A stretch of DNA of 64,000 nucleotides from Colletotrichum lupini (lineage: Eukaryota > Ascomycota > Sordariomycetes > Glomerellales > Glomerellaceae): positions 3,844,001-3,908,000 of the forward strand of contig NC_064672.1 of the NCBI RefSeq assembly GCF_023278565.1, given 5' to 3'. The translations under genes were made by a program, and so were the position numbers. The notes under the pieces are model-generated. The model was not told where the DNA came from, did not search any database, and worked only from the letters and a program-made list of their open reading frames with translations. Below, in pieces: positions 33,728 to 47,366 of this stretch (the stretch's first letter is position 1; each line of letters starts with the position of its first letter).

Positions 33728-33973
33728 ATGCAGCCCATGACCAACGCCCACACCAACGCCTGCCCCAAGTGCGGCGCCGCCACTGCCTCTACCGCAAAGA
33801 CCTGCTCCTCTTGCGGCGCTGTAAGCCTCACCCTTCTGGACCCCTCACTCATATCGATACCAATCACCTCACCTCACCTCACCTCGTCTGAACTTTACAG
33901 CCCCTCCCCTCACTCTTACATCAGTAAACATACACTGACATGCGCTGCCCTACCATAGACCTGCCCTGCGTAA
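33728..33973 (+). CDS. 35-aa CxxC microprotein
   Basis: Exons 33728..33820 and 33959..33973 give 35 aa. The first exon encodes MQPMTNAHTNACPKCGAA and then KTCSSCGA, so two CxxC knuckles. Splicing to the acceptor at 33,957-33,958 adds TCPA and a stop, giving a compact zinc-ribbon-like peptide. An alternative acceptor near 33,899 would add PLPSLLHQ instead; I prefer TCPA because it supplies another Cys and I recall similar tiny fungal proteins. The leader is CA-rich with CAAACATGC around the ATG and a pyrimidine tract upstream, suggesting high expression. The protein falls below usual gene-calling limits. Function is unknown. Metal binding is inference from the Cys spacing. Confidence 0.6.
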
Positions 33974-35525
33974 ATTCAGTCCTTTAGTCTTTTGCGAAAT
34001 CATAGCACATTAGCGAAAGCTATGCTCATCGCAGAAATGTCACCTGACATGGACTGAGAGTTGGACGAGACTTATAGACGGAATGGAATGAGATCAGAAA
34101 CACATACGCCCTCACACTCCTTCACGCACAATGTCGTGTTGTTGTCATTGCTCATCCAGCCAAACAAACGCACGGGGTTAGGACGGGGTATACAACGAAC
34201 AAGAGGTTCACTATCATCTTCATATTTTGACAAACCAATCTCCAGAGACAAGAACTCACTCTCGTCCCCCGTACGTATGAGAATAAACCAAATCAAATAA
34301 ATACCCCCTTTTGAGAATTCATATTCTATACATGCCCATGTACGCGTTCCCGTAGCATCGCATAGTCCCCTCTCGTCCAAAATACCAAACAGGGCCATCC
34401 CCTTCACCAGAGGCGGGGCAGCGTAATCAACGTGACACCGCTACCCAACTCTGAAAGCAACGGCTACCCTAAAAGCATTCACCTATACATCTTAAAGTCG
34501 CCTATGTTTAGAAACTCATTGCCGTCATGTGCCGTCCTGTTGGTAAAAGACAGAACTAGGCAAGAGCTAGTAAGTATACTCCATCCAGCGACTTTCATCC
34601 CAATAACATCAACGATATAACCCCGTGTTGCCTGGACTACCTTACTTTTGCGTGTCGCGACCTCTCTCTTCGAGATCTGGTGCCTTGCCTCTGTCCATTT
34701 TTCATCTCATCTTCTATACCCCCTGACACGTGAGAATGACGGCGATGACGATGCTGTAGAGGGACCAGAGCTGATGTCAGTGTGGACCGGCTTTGCAATG
34801 GGCACAAGGCGATACGATAATCAACATGAATAGCAATGGACGGTCAGAGGCGATTTGAGTTATCAAAGACCTGGATTGAGAGAATCGACAAGAGAGAAGA
34901 AAACGCAGCCAGGAAACACATGTCCATCTCCGCCATCTAAAGCTGCGAGGCGTCAAAAGAGAAAAATAACACGACAAGATTTATGATGTAGCCGGATTCG
35001 TCGCAATACTACAGCCAGACGAGCCGATTCCACAGCTGAAGACCGTTGCCATACCGCCGTTCCCCGAGGTTATCAAACAACTCACTGTCCATCGTCACCC
35101 AGCAGCTGCCGGCCGCGCCAGCCAACAAGCCCTTTCCTCCCCCGAGACCGTGAGAGACATCCGTTGTAGAAATCCTTTTCCTCGCAGCTTCTTCTCGTGG
35201 GGATTGTGGCTAGCTGGTGCTTCTCCCAGTCACCGTTCGGCAGGGAATGACATGGATTCAGTAAAAGACGCCCCGCAGAACCAGATACGGTGACACGCCG
35301 ATCGATGTGGTGCCAGGTGGGTTATGAGACACAATGTTGAGCAAAACTCCAAATTCCGAGAACCTATGCAGGCAAATATTGCCCCCGCCTTCCAAACCGC
35401 CACCAAAAACCCTTTCTCATCCGAAAAGTTGGGAAAAGACAATGGAGGCTGGGACCTTGATGATTACAAATGGGGGTTGTGGTCGAAGAGGGAGAAAGGG
35501 TTTGGGAAGTTCGCCCATTGGGTAT
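33974..35525. other. intergenic 1.6 kb, microprotein to RHO1
   Basis: Presumably 3' UTR of the microprotein gene and of RHO1, which converge. Open frames are short. No repeats or RNA gene were recognised. Confidence 0.5.
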
Positions 35526-36657
35526 TTAGAGCATCAAGCACTTGTGCTTCTTGCCGCTGCTCCGGCTGCGGGAGAGCAGAGCAGCGCGCGTGGCGTGCTC
35601 GAAAACCTCGCGGACACCCTCGTTCGTCTTGGCGGAGCACTCGAGGTACTTGTAGGCACCGATCTTCTTGCGGACTTCCTCACCCTACGAAACGAAATTA
35701 GCATGCAATGGTGGCAGCGAGAGACGTCTGAGGCCGCCGAGCATCTTAAGATGCCCGAGGCGACCCCTATCCCAGTGGAAAAGATAAGCTTACCTCTTCA
35801 GGGGAGACGGGCTTTTGGCTGGTCTTACGCAGCTCCTCAATCGTCTTGGAGTCGTAGCGGAGATCCTTCTTGCAACCGACAAGAATGATGGGCAGACCCT
35901 GGCAGAAATGCAGGACCTCAGAGATCCACTATGGGAAGAAGTGCACGTGTTAGCGAAAGTTGCTTATCGGGTGCAGTCATTCAATGCGAAAGGGGAGAAG
36001 GAAAAAAGCAAGCGTACCTTCTCCTGAACGTTGTCCAGGGAGTCAGGGGAGTCGACGGCGAAGCAGATCAGGATGACGTGGGAGTCGGGGTAAGAAAGGG
36101 GACGGAGACGGTCGTAATCTTCCTGGCCAGCCGTATCCCAAAGGGCCAGCTCGACGTGCTTGCCATCAACCTCGACATCGGCGACGTAGTTCTCGAAAAC
36201 GGTGGGAACGTAGACCTGAATTAGTTGTCAGAATATTGCGGGATCGGAAACGGATTCTTGAAAGGCGGGTGTAGCATCGGTTGGCTGGATTGTTGATGGG
36301 TTGATGCATCTCAGCCTGGCTTCGTGATGGGGGAAACAGGAGGCGGTAGGCCGCGTCGGCGTGGGGGGAAATGGGTAATCTTACCTCAGGGAAGGTACCC
36401 TTGGAGAAGACACTATTGAACTAGTCAGCATGATGAAGTCTTTGATGATGAGGTATTGTCTGTCTGTGTTTTCATTTTTTTCGGCGATGCGACGATGCAG
36501 GATTGGTTATCGCTGGGGGCACAGGCGGAAGCGGAGAGGGAGGCAGACAGACGACAGAAATCGGGAGGGAGAGACGGGCCAATACTCACATCAACAAGCA
36601 GGTTTTACCGCAGGCACCGTCGCCGACGATGACGAGCTTACGGCGGATCTCAGCCAT
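35526..36657 (-). CDS. RHO1: Rho1 GTPase
   Basis: Exons on minus are 36590..36657, 36385..36412, 36018..36215, 35794..35928 and 35526..35684, giving 195 aa. G1 GDGACGKT is residues 12-19, the effector loop is [11 protein letters not shown]3 is DTAGQED and G4 is CKKD. The Rho insert contains [14 protein letters not shown], then G5 CSAKT, a basic stretch SRSSGKKHK and the CaaX box CLML for geranylgeranylation. Known Rho1 proteins activate beta-1,3-glucan synthase and protein kinase C at growing tips, linking polarity to cell-wall synthesis, and are usually essential. The second exon is only 28 nt and is required to complete the sequence VFSKGTFPE. The gene looks complete and under purifying constraint. 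Confidence 0.96.
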
Positions 36658-39600
36658 GGTGTCTGTATTGGATGTGAAAGTAAGAAAGTGAGCGAGCGAT
36701 GAAGATCGGATTGAGTTGCGGTCGGTTGTGAGGAGGTTGAGCTTGTTGGCGGAGACGGGGAAGATGGAGAAGGAAGAGCTGCGTCGGAAGGGGGAATCTG
36801 AAGGTGGAAGAGAATGGGATGGGTAGAAGTAAGGTAAGGTCACAGTAGTACCTTACGGGTGGAGTTCACTTGACGACGACGCGGGTGCAAGCAATGGAAC
36901 AGCAGGGCAGATTTGTGTTGGGGGGTGTGGTGCGTGGTGCGTGGTGCGTGGTGGTGGTGGTGGTCCTGGGTGGTGGACGGGTGGTAAGGTACTTCGTAGA
37001 CAAGTGGTGTCAGAAGAGGCGGGAAGGAAGGTGAGAAAAAAAAAGAAGGGAGCCAGGCCAGCGAGAGCGAGCGGGAAGACCTGGCACTGGCAGCTGCAGT
37101 GGGAAATGGGGGGGAAAGGGAGACAAAGATTTGGGTGGAGGACAGGCCAGTGGACAGGGTGCAGGCGCAGACGCAGGCGCAGACAGGCCTAGTTGACTGC
37201 GTAAAAAAAGGCGACTAGGGGGAAACGAGGTCTCCGTACCGGCCCAGGTACCTTAGCCTTTAGGCAGGGTAAGGTACCTCGTAGGGAGGTGCAGGTGCAG
37301 GCAGATGCGGGACAGGACGGGATGGTCTAGGCTTTGTTTTTCTGGTAGTGACTTTGTTGACATTTGTTTCTCGTCCAGTGTCATCTGGAGACACACATAC
37401 GCAATCGCTGGATGCTGTAGAAGATGACGGGGACAGGTAGCCAGGAGAAGAACAGCACGGAGTAAGGTATATACTAAGTAGGCAGTGGTAGAGCGAGCAC
37501 AGGCAGAGAGCATGATAGAAGCAAGCGTATTGCTGTACCACGCGATATTGACGTACCTCGGATAGCAACTTGAGTCGTCGGTATCTTTTGATAGTGAGAT
37601 GAGACGGGAGTATCTTAACCTTACCTCAAGCTAAGGGAAGATGCGGAGTATCAAATGCTGTTCTGCTGATATCGTGTTTCCCGATACCCAAGGTAAGGAA
37701 GGTGTCTAACAGAGCAGGTAGATCAGGTACTTTCCTCTCTGCCAGGCGCATGTATATGGGTGTGTGTCGTAATCCGATCACTGGTGTGTGTTTCCTAGCT
37801 GAAATATTGGAATTGAAGGCGAGGATACGGTGACGGTGACGGTGGATGGGGCCGGGGAACTGGATGGGCCTCTGTGCTCCCTCCTCTCTCTCTCACTCTC
37901 TTTCTCTGTACGTCTCTCGCTCTGCTGCTTGTTGACCTCAGTCTTCCGTCTGACTAGTTTGTTTGACCGATGACTGGACTGGGCTGGCAGTTTGGTCTGG
38001 TACTGGCAGAGGGATGAGACTGCAACGGGGCTGTCCGACCAGTGAATCCCAATCCAATGTGATGAGAGGGAGCCGGGACTGTTGCCCGCGTCCTTGTTTT
38101 TTCCCTACCTACCCTGTAAGTTTCCACGAGGCAGGTATCTTTTCGCTGTGGTATCCATATAGTTAGTACTTGTTTTCTTCTGGTTGGCGGGTGAGTGCGC
38201 GCGTGTCCTTATTATTAAGGTACAGAGTTAGGTCCTGAGGCAGCCACACAAGGCGAATTGAATTGCAGGTTGGAAGGAAGGGGCCGTTACGGATACAGGG
38301 GGCGGGGTGGCTTTTGGGGGGGCTCCCTCACCTCGGTGTCTTTCAATTGGGTGGCGACTTCCACTACTGCGCCGTCGTCTGGCCCCTGTCTTGCTGGCCT
38401 TGTGGGAATCTCGTGCGCTGGACCACACCTGCCAACTGCTTAACAGCAAGGTACCTCACTGCTGTTGACGCCTGTGTGGACTGCTTCAGTGACGTGACGT
38501 AAGGTGCCCTTTGGAAGGAGGATTCAGTAGAACTTCAGACGATGCTGATCGGTCCGGAAAGGATAGAGAAGGTGACTGCAGATGTAGGCAGGCAGGAAGA
38601 GGCAGCTACCGTGCTTGCGTGCCTCTGTCAGACCTGTTGCATTGGCGAACAACCTGGAGATACAAAAGGTAAGGCAGGAAAGTGGTGGGTGACAGATGTG
38701 GAAGCCGAGAGTGCTGCGATAAGGATAAGGCAGGGTAGCTGCGTCGATAGTGGTTGATCTGCAATGTCAATGTTTGGAAGCCAGGCGTGCCATGTTGCCA
38801 GACAACCAAGACCATTCGCGATCAAGGGAACCGGTGACGAACAAAGCCTTCTTATGAAGTGCCGAGCTGACTGGCCTTGCCTGCCTATCCATCCTCCAAT
38901 CCGCGTATACCCTTCGGTATCTCCTCAGTTTGTTGTCCTTGCCCGAGAGTAAAACCCGGTCTCGTCCTCTGATGGCCGTCGTAGGCCTCTAGCGCCGTCG
39001 GTCATATTCCTCTTCAAATCCAGGACTCTTCACCTCTCCAGGCACATATCCAGCTAGAGTCCAAAGACACACAAACCAACGACCAACGATACAGCAGTGG
39101 CATCTAGTCCTGCAAGTGTCAGCCTCGCCCGTGGCATCTCGACGCCAGTTCTTTGTCGTCCTACCTTATGCCTTTGACGTAAACCCCTTTTGCGCTGAAG
39201 TAGTGCTTAGACCCAAGCATGAATACCTCGACCAGATCCATCTCGGGGAATCGGCCAAAATCGCTATCCCCAGGGTCCAAGCTTGGGCTGAAACCCGATA
39301 TGCAGTGGTCAGTCAAGTCAGACTATCATACACATATCCGCCGTCATAATGAGTGTTGACCACGGACAAGCCAACAATTGCCAGTCTCGTCAACCACTTT
39401 GACAAGCAGTTGGTCGAGCAGCATGACGACTTGCCAAAGTTCGCCGCCTCAACCCGGGAAGTGCTGTTTTGCTGATTCCTGAGGGAGCCAAACTAACGGA
39501 CTAGGTATCTCTTAGTCTAATCTTCCCATCTGCGGTGAGGTGAGGCGAAGCCACACGCACTTGACACCAAGACGCCCTAGGTACAGTCATGCTTCTATTC

Positions 39601-40626
39601 CACTGATTCAGGACTCTTGCGGTCAAGATTACCGGGACCAGCACTGCAGAAAACAACCTCTCGATAACGATACGTTGCCCTGCGCAATCCTCTGGTGCGT
39701 GCTGGATCTGGCAAGTCTTAGCCTGCACAAGCTCCAAGCTATCTCTCCACACTCTGCGACCATTCGTGCATATGCGCCCACAACGACAGGTACGTGGCGG
39801 AGAAGATGATTGTTGATCGGAACCATAACTCTGCCCGCCGTGTTGCGGTACCGAGATCCTTAACGCCGACCATACCTTGAGCTTGGCCCATGTGACCGAG
39901 AAGACAGTCCTCTTGTTCATACCAGTCAATTGTTAGCTGTTGTCTCAGCAGTCTCAGCATTGCTGTCTTCTTCGAGTATTTTTCTCTCATCCAGAAAGCT
40001 TTCAACCTTTCAACAAGAGCGATACGAAGGAGGCACGGAGGCTAGAGAGAGCCGGTGTCCGGCTTTTGTTGTCATCCCTGTGTGTAATCGTAGGTACCTC
40101 GGGATGACGCCTTGGTGGATGCTGCTTGCGCCGCACCGCGAGGCGGTACAAACTTCATGGTCCTGGATCTAGGACTCAATCCCTGCCGCCACACTTCACA
40201 GTGCCTTGCTGCCAGGGACTGTGCGTCGGGGCTGGACGCTCGGCTCCTGAGCCGCTGCGCGCCTGTGGGTTGACTGATGTGACATGCCACTGACTGACCG
40301 CGACTCTGAATCCTCATTAACGGCACTAAGAACAGCTTCCGCCAGCTGACGACCAGAATATCGAATACGGGAAGGAAGCAGCCGCACCATCTTTAGGAAG
40401 GAAACAGAGCAAGACAGTCGAAAGGGTGTGCAGATGTCTCGGTCACCAACCACCTTGAAACTCTTGTCCAGCCTCGAGTCCCAAGATCTGGGAAAATAGG
40501 GGTCTAACGATCAACCAACCTTTGGCACCGTCGCTATACGTTCTTGTGACCATGCGCGCCGTGTCCTCCGACAGCGTTGGTTTGAATACTGAACGGCCAA
40601 GACTGTATCGACAGAGACCGAGGCGA
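36658..40626. other. gene-free 4 kb between RHO1 and the transposon
   Basis: The first part is the RHO1 promoter and leader. A G/T-rich simple tract with repeated GGTGCGT lies at about 36,925-36,965. Between 36.8 and 38.7 kb many copies of short AAGGTA / TACCTT motifs occur, three as GGTACC palindromes (37,248, 37,272 and 38,451). No protein gene is credible: all frames are below about 140 codons and lack motifs. Confidence 0.5.
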
Positions 40627-40634
40627 ATGATTTA
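40627..40634 (+). repeat. target-site duplication, left copy
   Basis: ATGATTTA directly abuts the left inverted repeat and is repeated exactly at 48,095-48,102 next to the right one. An eight-base duplication is characteristic of hAT-type (also P and Merlin) DNA transposons. Confidence 0.85.
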
Positions 40635-40691
40635 GGGCGAGGATATCCTGCCAGCAGCTCCCGCTATTCTGCCACTAAGTGTGGCTGCGGC
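40635..40691 (+). repeat. left terminal inverted repeat (57 bp)
   Basis: It begins GGGCGAGGATATCCTGCC and ends GTGGCTGCGGC. It matches the reverse complement of 48,038-48,094 except for the first base. It is GC-rich and retains CpA sites, unlike the neighbouring interior. Confidence 0.9.
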
Positions 40692-42345
40692 CGCCACACG
40701 ACTACCAGTCTCGGGTACATATATAAGCTAGGCTCTGCGTAGTTAGTATTTAAATAGATTAGACTAATTAGAGGCTATTAATTAACTTATAATTAATTAA
40801 ATTATTTTAATAAAAAGTATAGTAATTAACGAATTAGCTTAATTCGATATGATTAATAAAGTAGTTTAATTAATTACTTAATTAATTACTTAATTAATTA
40901 TTAATTATTCTATATAGCCTATAGCCCGTAATTTAGTAATTTCCTCTACTTTAGCCTCGTTCTCTATTTTAGCCTCGTACTTATTAATAAGTCTATTTAT
41001 CTCGCTTTTTATTATAAGATTAATATTATAAATATAATCCTCGTTAACTAGATCTTATAATACGTCTAACTACGTAAAATTACTAATTAATTAGGATTAT
41101 AATTTTATAAATATTAATAGCTAAGGAGCCCTTATAAAATTAATTATATTATTATTAATGATATTAATTACTTTATTAATAATAGCTTATTAATATTTTT
41201 ATTATATTTTTATATTAAGCTCGTACATATTAAAATTATATATAATCTTAAGGCCTTATTAAGTAAAGGTAGCCCTACTTAGTACTAAAAGTATTATTAA
41301 TAATAATAATACTAATATAAATACTACTTTTGCGTATTTAATAACTTTTTTTTATTTAAATATAGAGGGCTCTTATTTAAAAGAGGTATTTTAATTAATA
41401 ACTAGCTTTTTTAACTTACTTATTATAACTATTATAATCCCCCCGACGGAGTAATCCGCCGGGGCCGTACCGTATATTACGTATTAAGGAAAACTAGGTA
41501 TATTACGCTCTATACTTAATTACTAATTAAAACTCCCGACTTTTCCCCGCGTAAAGTCCTCTAAGTTCTAGCCGTTTAGAGGGCGAGTTATACCTATTTT
41601 AATATATATAAAACCTCTTAATACTAGCCCGTATAAGTAGCTAGATTTTATATTATATACTCTTTTTTATTAAAAGTTAGGGGGCCCTTTATATATTCCC
41701 TTACGTTTATAATATAGCTTATATTAAAGGGATTTTTAGTTTTATAAAGTATAATTTTTAAACTAACGTTAATATACTAAATCTTAACGTTTATATTAGC
41801 CTAGCTATTTATAGTATTTATATTATTATTTAGCCGAGTTTTATATTATTAAAAAGTACTTTACTAATCCTTAAGTATACTTATATTAGTTATAATAATT
41901 ATAGTATTAAGCTAGTTAAAGAGGGTACTTAGCTTAAGAGGAGTAGATTTATTAACGGGCATTTTTAGCTTACTAATTACTAACTTAGAGTAGGTTCTCG
42001 TTAAAGTAGTAGTTTATATATTAATAAGTTTATTTAGTAGATTTATTTAGTAAATTTATTTAGTTTAAATAGAGAGTAGCTTTAGGTAATATTAAAAATA
42101 ATAAGGATAAAAAGAATTTTTATAAGCTCTAGTATAAGTAATAAATATTAGCCTATTTAGCCCTTTTTTAAAAAACTTCTATGTTACTATTAAAGTTTAG
42201 AACTTTTATAGTTAAGGGCCGCTTTTAACTATTATAGCCGACTATTATAACTAATTATTATAGCCGACCTCTATTATTAACCTTTTTAGCTAGCGCCGCT
42301 GCGTAAGTATATTACTTAGCTTATTATTAATAAAGGGTAGCTTAC

Positions 42346-42850
42346 TTATTCTAAATCATATAGCGGTTTTCGTATCGAAATCACTATATTGCGTTGAGCG
42401 CGTGCTTAGGGCACATTGCGCGTATTATATAATTAAAAAGTATACCGTATTATATAATTTCCCTTAAAAGCGTAATCCCGTTAAGGTCGATCTTTTGCGC
42501 CTATAAAGCCGGAAAAAAACCACCACATAACTATTATAATACTTATTATAGAGCTTTATAAATAACCTTTACCTCGGACTTATAAGGGATTAAATAGGGA
42601 GATAGAAGTACTATTACTAATAATAAGCTCTAAGCGTTACTAGAACTAGTATTTGTTTTTATTTCTACCTTTGCTAGCTGCTCGGGCGATTCTCGATATT
42701 AGCTACACAGTATTAACACACAGTATTAGTAGATACTCCCACTGTCTCGTTAGACTAATTTTTTTTTTAGATTTTCTACCTTTTTGAACTTTCCCTCTTA
42801 CAAAGTTTACAATCACGGATTAACGGCGCTAGAACTAGTATAAATAAATC
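42346..42850. other. less-mutated islands inside the RIP block
   Basis: Two patches (about 42,346-42,540 and 42,640-42,840) still contain many CpA and TpG dinucleotides. The first opens with a near-palindrome (TATAGCGGTTTTCG / CGAAATCACTATA). The second is flanked by 13-bp direct repeats CTAGAACTAGTAT at 42,640 and CTAGAACTAGTA(T) at 42,829. They may be later insertions or parts that escaped RIP. Confidence 0.45.
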
Positions 42851-43347
42851 TTTTTTAGTAATATTAAAATACCGTCTTTAATATATTACTAAAAAACGTA
42901 GTAATAAGGTAGTTTATAAATAGTTTAAATTAAATAGTATATATACTTTTTAATAGCTTTTTTAATAAACCTAAATTTAGCTATTTACTTAGTATACTAA
43001 GTTCTTATAAAAGTTACTTAAGGGTATTATAATATATATATATAGACGTACTTTTTTTTAAAATAATCCCGTAGTAATACTTAATACTTTAGCCTAATAA
43101 CGGGTCTAGTAAGCGCTAATTATAGCTACTTAACCTATTTAAAAAATAATTAATTTATTAAATACGGCTTTAAAGTTACTTATATAATAATAAACTCGTA
43201 TTTTAATACTCGTATATAAAGATTTAATAATTAATATAATTAAATAACCGAAGTACCTAATTTAGTTAACCTAAATAAGTATACGTTTTTTATACTACGA
43301 CTTAAGCTAAGTATTAATAATATAATTAACTACTTATAAAAGATTAA

Positions 43348-43524
43348 GCTATAAGTACTTAACTAGCGAGGCTATAATATAAGTATAAGTATATTATAAA
43401 ACTAAAGCTTATAAAGTCCTTCGTAAGGGCTCTGTTTTTTAAAAGTTCTTTTATAATACGATCCGTATACTAGTTATTAAGTTATTAACGTCTTATTACT
43501 AATTATATTTTAAATTTATTATAA
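43348..43524 (-). repeat. LTR, 3' copy
   Basis: It shares long identical blocks with 47,367-47,544 (for example ACTTAACTAGCGAGGCTATA and TTATAATACGATCCGTATAC). Differences are mostly RIP-type transitions. The exact ends are uncertain because canonical TG/CA termini would have been converted to TA. Confidence 0.8.
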
Positions 43525-44501
43525 TTACTTCCCCTTTATATAACTTTAGTCCCTAAAGTTATTATATAATATCTTTTTTTAACGCTAATAATAAAGCTAT
43601 TAACGTCGTTATTTATAATAAATTCCGTAAGGCGTTAATAATATCCTTTTTTATTTAAAAATAAAGTATTACTCTTATCTTTTTATTTAACGGATATTTT
43701 ATTATTATTATTTAGTAATAGCGCGCCGACTAGTTACTAAGTTAGTAATATATATTTATAATAAAATATTTTAACTATTTTAATATATAAAAGCCTACTT
43801 AACCTCGTAGTTATTATTATTACTAAGCTATTAAGTATTAAAAAAAAAATTCCCCCGTTACTAATCGCGTATTTACTTTTTCTTTCCTCTTTTTATTTAG
43901 TAACCGTTTTATAAATTCTTTTTTATATAACTATACCTTTCTTTTTATAATATTTTAATTCCGTATCGTTTCTTAATTATAACTCTTTTATTATACTATC
44001 GCTAAGTATTTACTAAAATATTTATTATTTTGCGCATTTAAGATATACTTAATATAAAGTATAATCTTAAAAAAGGCTTCTGTAATTTTTATAGTAGTAC
44101 TCCCTATATACGCTACTTAGCTAGCTTATATTATAATATTAATAAGCTCGTTTATATTGCTAGTACTTACGTCGCTAAGTATACTATTTATTAGATTAAT
44201 AAAAAGAAGTATTCCGCTATAAGTCGTTAAGTCCTTATTAATCTATATTTATAAGCTTCCGTAATTAATAAGTAACGGGTCGCTATTCTTTATTAGCTTA
44301 TTACGATAAAATTACTACGATAGCTTTAACTAAAGCGTTAGTTTCTACCTATATAATACGTTATAAGTTCTAATATATAAGTACGGTTACTAAAATAAAA
44401 GTAACTTTTAGCTAATTAAATACCTTATTTATTTCCTTAGTTTATTAAAAGTCCCTTATCTACCCCTTTTCTATTTTTAGTAATATTATTATTAATATAA
44501 C

Positions 44502-45113
44502 AATACCTAAGTATTTAATAATAAACTTCTAATAAAAGTTATAAAACCCTAGGAATACTTAAATATCCTTAATAAACTCTAGCGCCTTCTAATTAGTAAT
44601 TATTCGTACTCGTAATAAGTTAATTTCGATTTTTTTTAATATAATAATATAACTTAAAAACTCGACCTTTTTTTAATAAAACGAGTACTTTAATAGTTTA
44701 ATAAAAAGCTTATATAAACGTAAACGTTAAAGGACCTTTTTAATATCCTCTATATACTACTCCTTTATTATTAAATAGATTATTAAATTACTTATATATA
44801 CTATATAATAAGTATTTAATAAGTTAGCGAGCGCTTAGTAAATATATACTTAGAACGTTATAAGTACGTTCGTTAGCTTAAAAAGTATAATAATATATTC
44901 GAAGTAACCGTATCGGCTTTAGAACGCTATTTTTTATTAGTCTTCTTTTTTAATTTAGATATAGTAATAAATATCCTTAATATCTATTTTTAAAATCTAT
45001 TTTATTTTATAAAGCCTATTTAAGAGCTTATTAATAAGTAGTAATAAGTATTAATTTTTTATAATTACTTTATTTAGCTTATAATAATTTACGTAAAAGC
45101 GTAGCGTACTATT
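44502..45113 (-). pseudogene. reverse transcriptase relic (Ty3/gypsy)
   Basis: A 204-codon stretch with no frameshift but many internal stops. Readable landmarks in order are LRFYVNY, KIDIKDIYY, RYGYFEY, a stretch corresponding to PFGLTNAPATFQ (now LFKLTNVLITF), the YxDD region (degraded), KLFIKLLKYSFY and VFLGFYNFY. It is non-functional. Preservation of frame over 600 bases points to mutation by transitions only, with no indels. Confidence 0.85.
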
Positions 45114-47366
45114 CTTTTTTAATATAAAAAAAATTAATACCCTAGCCTTACTAACTAAAAATATAATATAACCGTTCGCTAAGTTCTTAGTAATATATAT
45201 ATAAAACTTATTAAGTTATTTTTTATTTAATAAATAAATAAGACTATATAATAATTTAGTACTTAGAACTAGGTTAATAAAGTATTTTATTTTACTATAT
45301 AACTATGGTCCTTTTACTAATTACTCGTTAAATATCTCTATTTCTAATTAAAGTTTTAATAATAGACCCCCTCATAATTTAGTCTCCGTTACCCCTATAA
45401 TACTTTTTATAATAGTAATATATAATATATACGCCCTCTTCTAATTCTTAATAATATTACGAGCTATTATTTTTAGTTTAGTAACCGAAATAGGCTTATA
45501 TAACTATATATTCGTTATTATATTAATATAAATACCCTCTTAGCTTATTAATAATTATAATAATAAGAGGTTTATTATTTTTTTATCCTTATTAATTATA
45601 ATAAATAATTACTAAATCTTTTTTAGCTATTTATAATAATTAATAAAAAAGAGCGTTAATTAATAAGCTTTTCCTTAGCTCATAACTTTATTTTAAAAGT
45701 CCCTTAATAAGGGAGCTATAATAGTAGCTGGGGTTAACCCTAAGTAAATTACGAGCCTAATACTAATAATATTTATCTCGGAGTATATATCTATATTAAC
45801 CTTTACTAGCTTTTTAATAATATTTTATAAAACTATTACCCTACCTTTCGTAATTATTCTTATTAATACCTTTTTAATACTTAGTATAAGCGTATTAAGT
45901 ATATTACTTATATTTACTCGTTTTTTAATAAGTTAACCTCTATAACTCTTAGCTTAGTAATAACCCGTTAAATAGTTATTAACGTTAGCTTCGATTAGGG
46001 GTACGTTAGCTTATTATTACTCCTACTTCTTAACTTATTCTTTTAATACTTATTAAATATATAGCCTATTTTATTATATATAAAGTACTTAATATTATTA
46101 TTATAACGCTTTTATAATAGCTCGGCGCGAGTATTTTTATTATATAGCTTTTATAATATTACTTTTAATAAGTCCTTAAAGCCTAGCCCTTTAAAGCTCT
46201 TTTTACTCTTTTTTTTATAAAAGGGGGATATTTAATATAGTTACTTTAATAATAAATATAGCCTCTTTTTACTATCTTTTTATAACTAATCGCCGCCCTT
46301 TTATTAATTTAACGATTATAATTTATTAGCTTTATAAACTATATTACGTACTCTCTTAATTAAAACTTTATAATAAATTAAATCGTCCTATAACTAAAAT
46401 AGTAATTTAAAAAAGAACTAATATACCTCTACTTTTAAATTCTCTATATTTTTTATACTTAAGTTATAATAAATCGCTTACTACTTAGTAAGGAACTAAA
46501 TAGAGGTCTAGCCCTTTTTTAGCCTTTTTATCCTTAGTTCTTTATAATATTCCTATTCTTAAGTCTCGGGGTCTACGTATTATTAATAAATAAACGCTAA
46601 AAAGTCGCCTTAAAAAAGGGGATCCTAAAGGCTTTTCTCGTAATTATACTATTACGTTTATAATAATAAAAATATCTTAAATAAGGCCTATTTAATATAC
46701 TATTTTATAATATTTTTACGCAAAGCTTATTACTTACTTTTATAATAATAATCTAGTTTATTACTTAAGTACTTATAAACTCTTTTTTAATCGGTTTATA
46801 ATTATAAAAAAGAGGTTTTTTATATTCTTATTAACTTAAATACGTTACTAGCCGCTTAGTAAGTTATTAAACAAGCTCTTTATATTAACGCCGTTCTTAG
46901 TTTTAATTTTTAACTATTATTTTTATTGTTTTATAAAAATAAGTTATTATTAGGCTTATAAAGTCTACTAAACTAGTTATTTTAATATTACCTACGCCTT
47001 TATATACGCTTTAACCTCGTATATCTAACGATTAGTTATTAATAAATACCCCGTTTATAATAAATAAGGTTTTTAAAATATTAATAAGATAACTAGCCCG
47101 TAAGGGTAATCTACCTTAATTATTTTTTTATTTAGCTCTTTTATAAATATTAATATTTAAATAAGACTCGCCCTATAATAAGCTCGTTCTCTTAAATAAA
47201 ATAGGGTTAAATAGTTAACTTTAAATAGCTATAGCTCGTTAATATTAATAGTTCTTTATTAATAACTAAGTATTGTTTTATTAACGTTCCGTTCGTTTTT
47301 ATAATTTATTATTACTTATACTAGTTATTTTATAAAAATAAAAGCTTTAGAATTATAAAAAAATAG

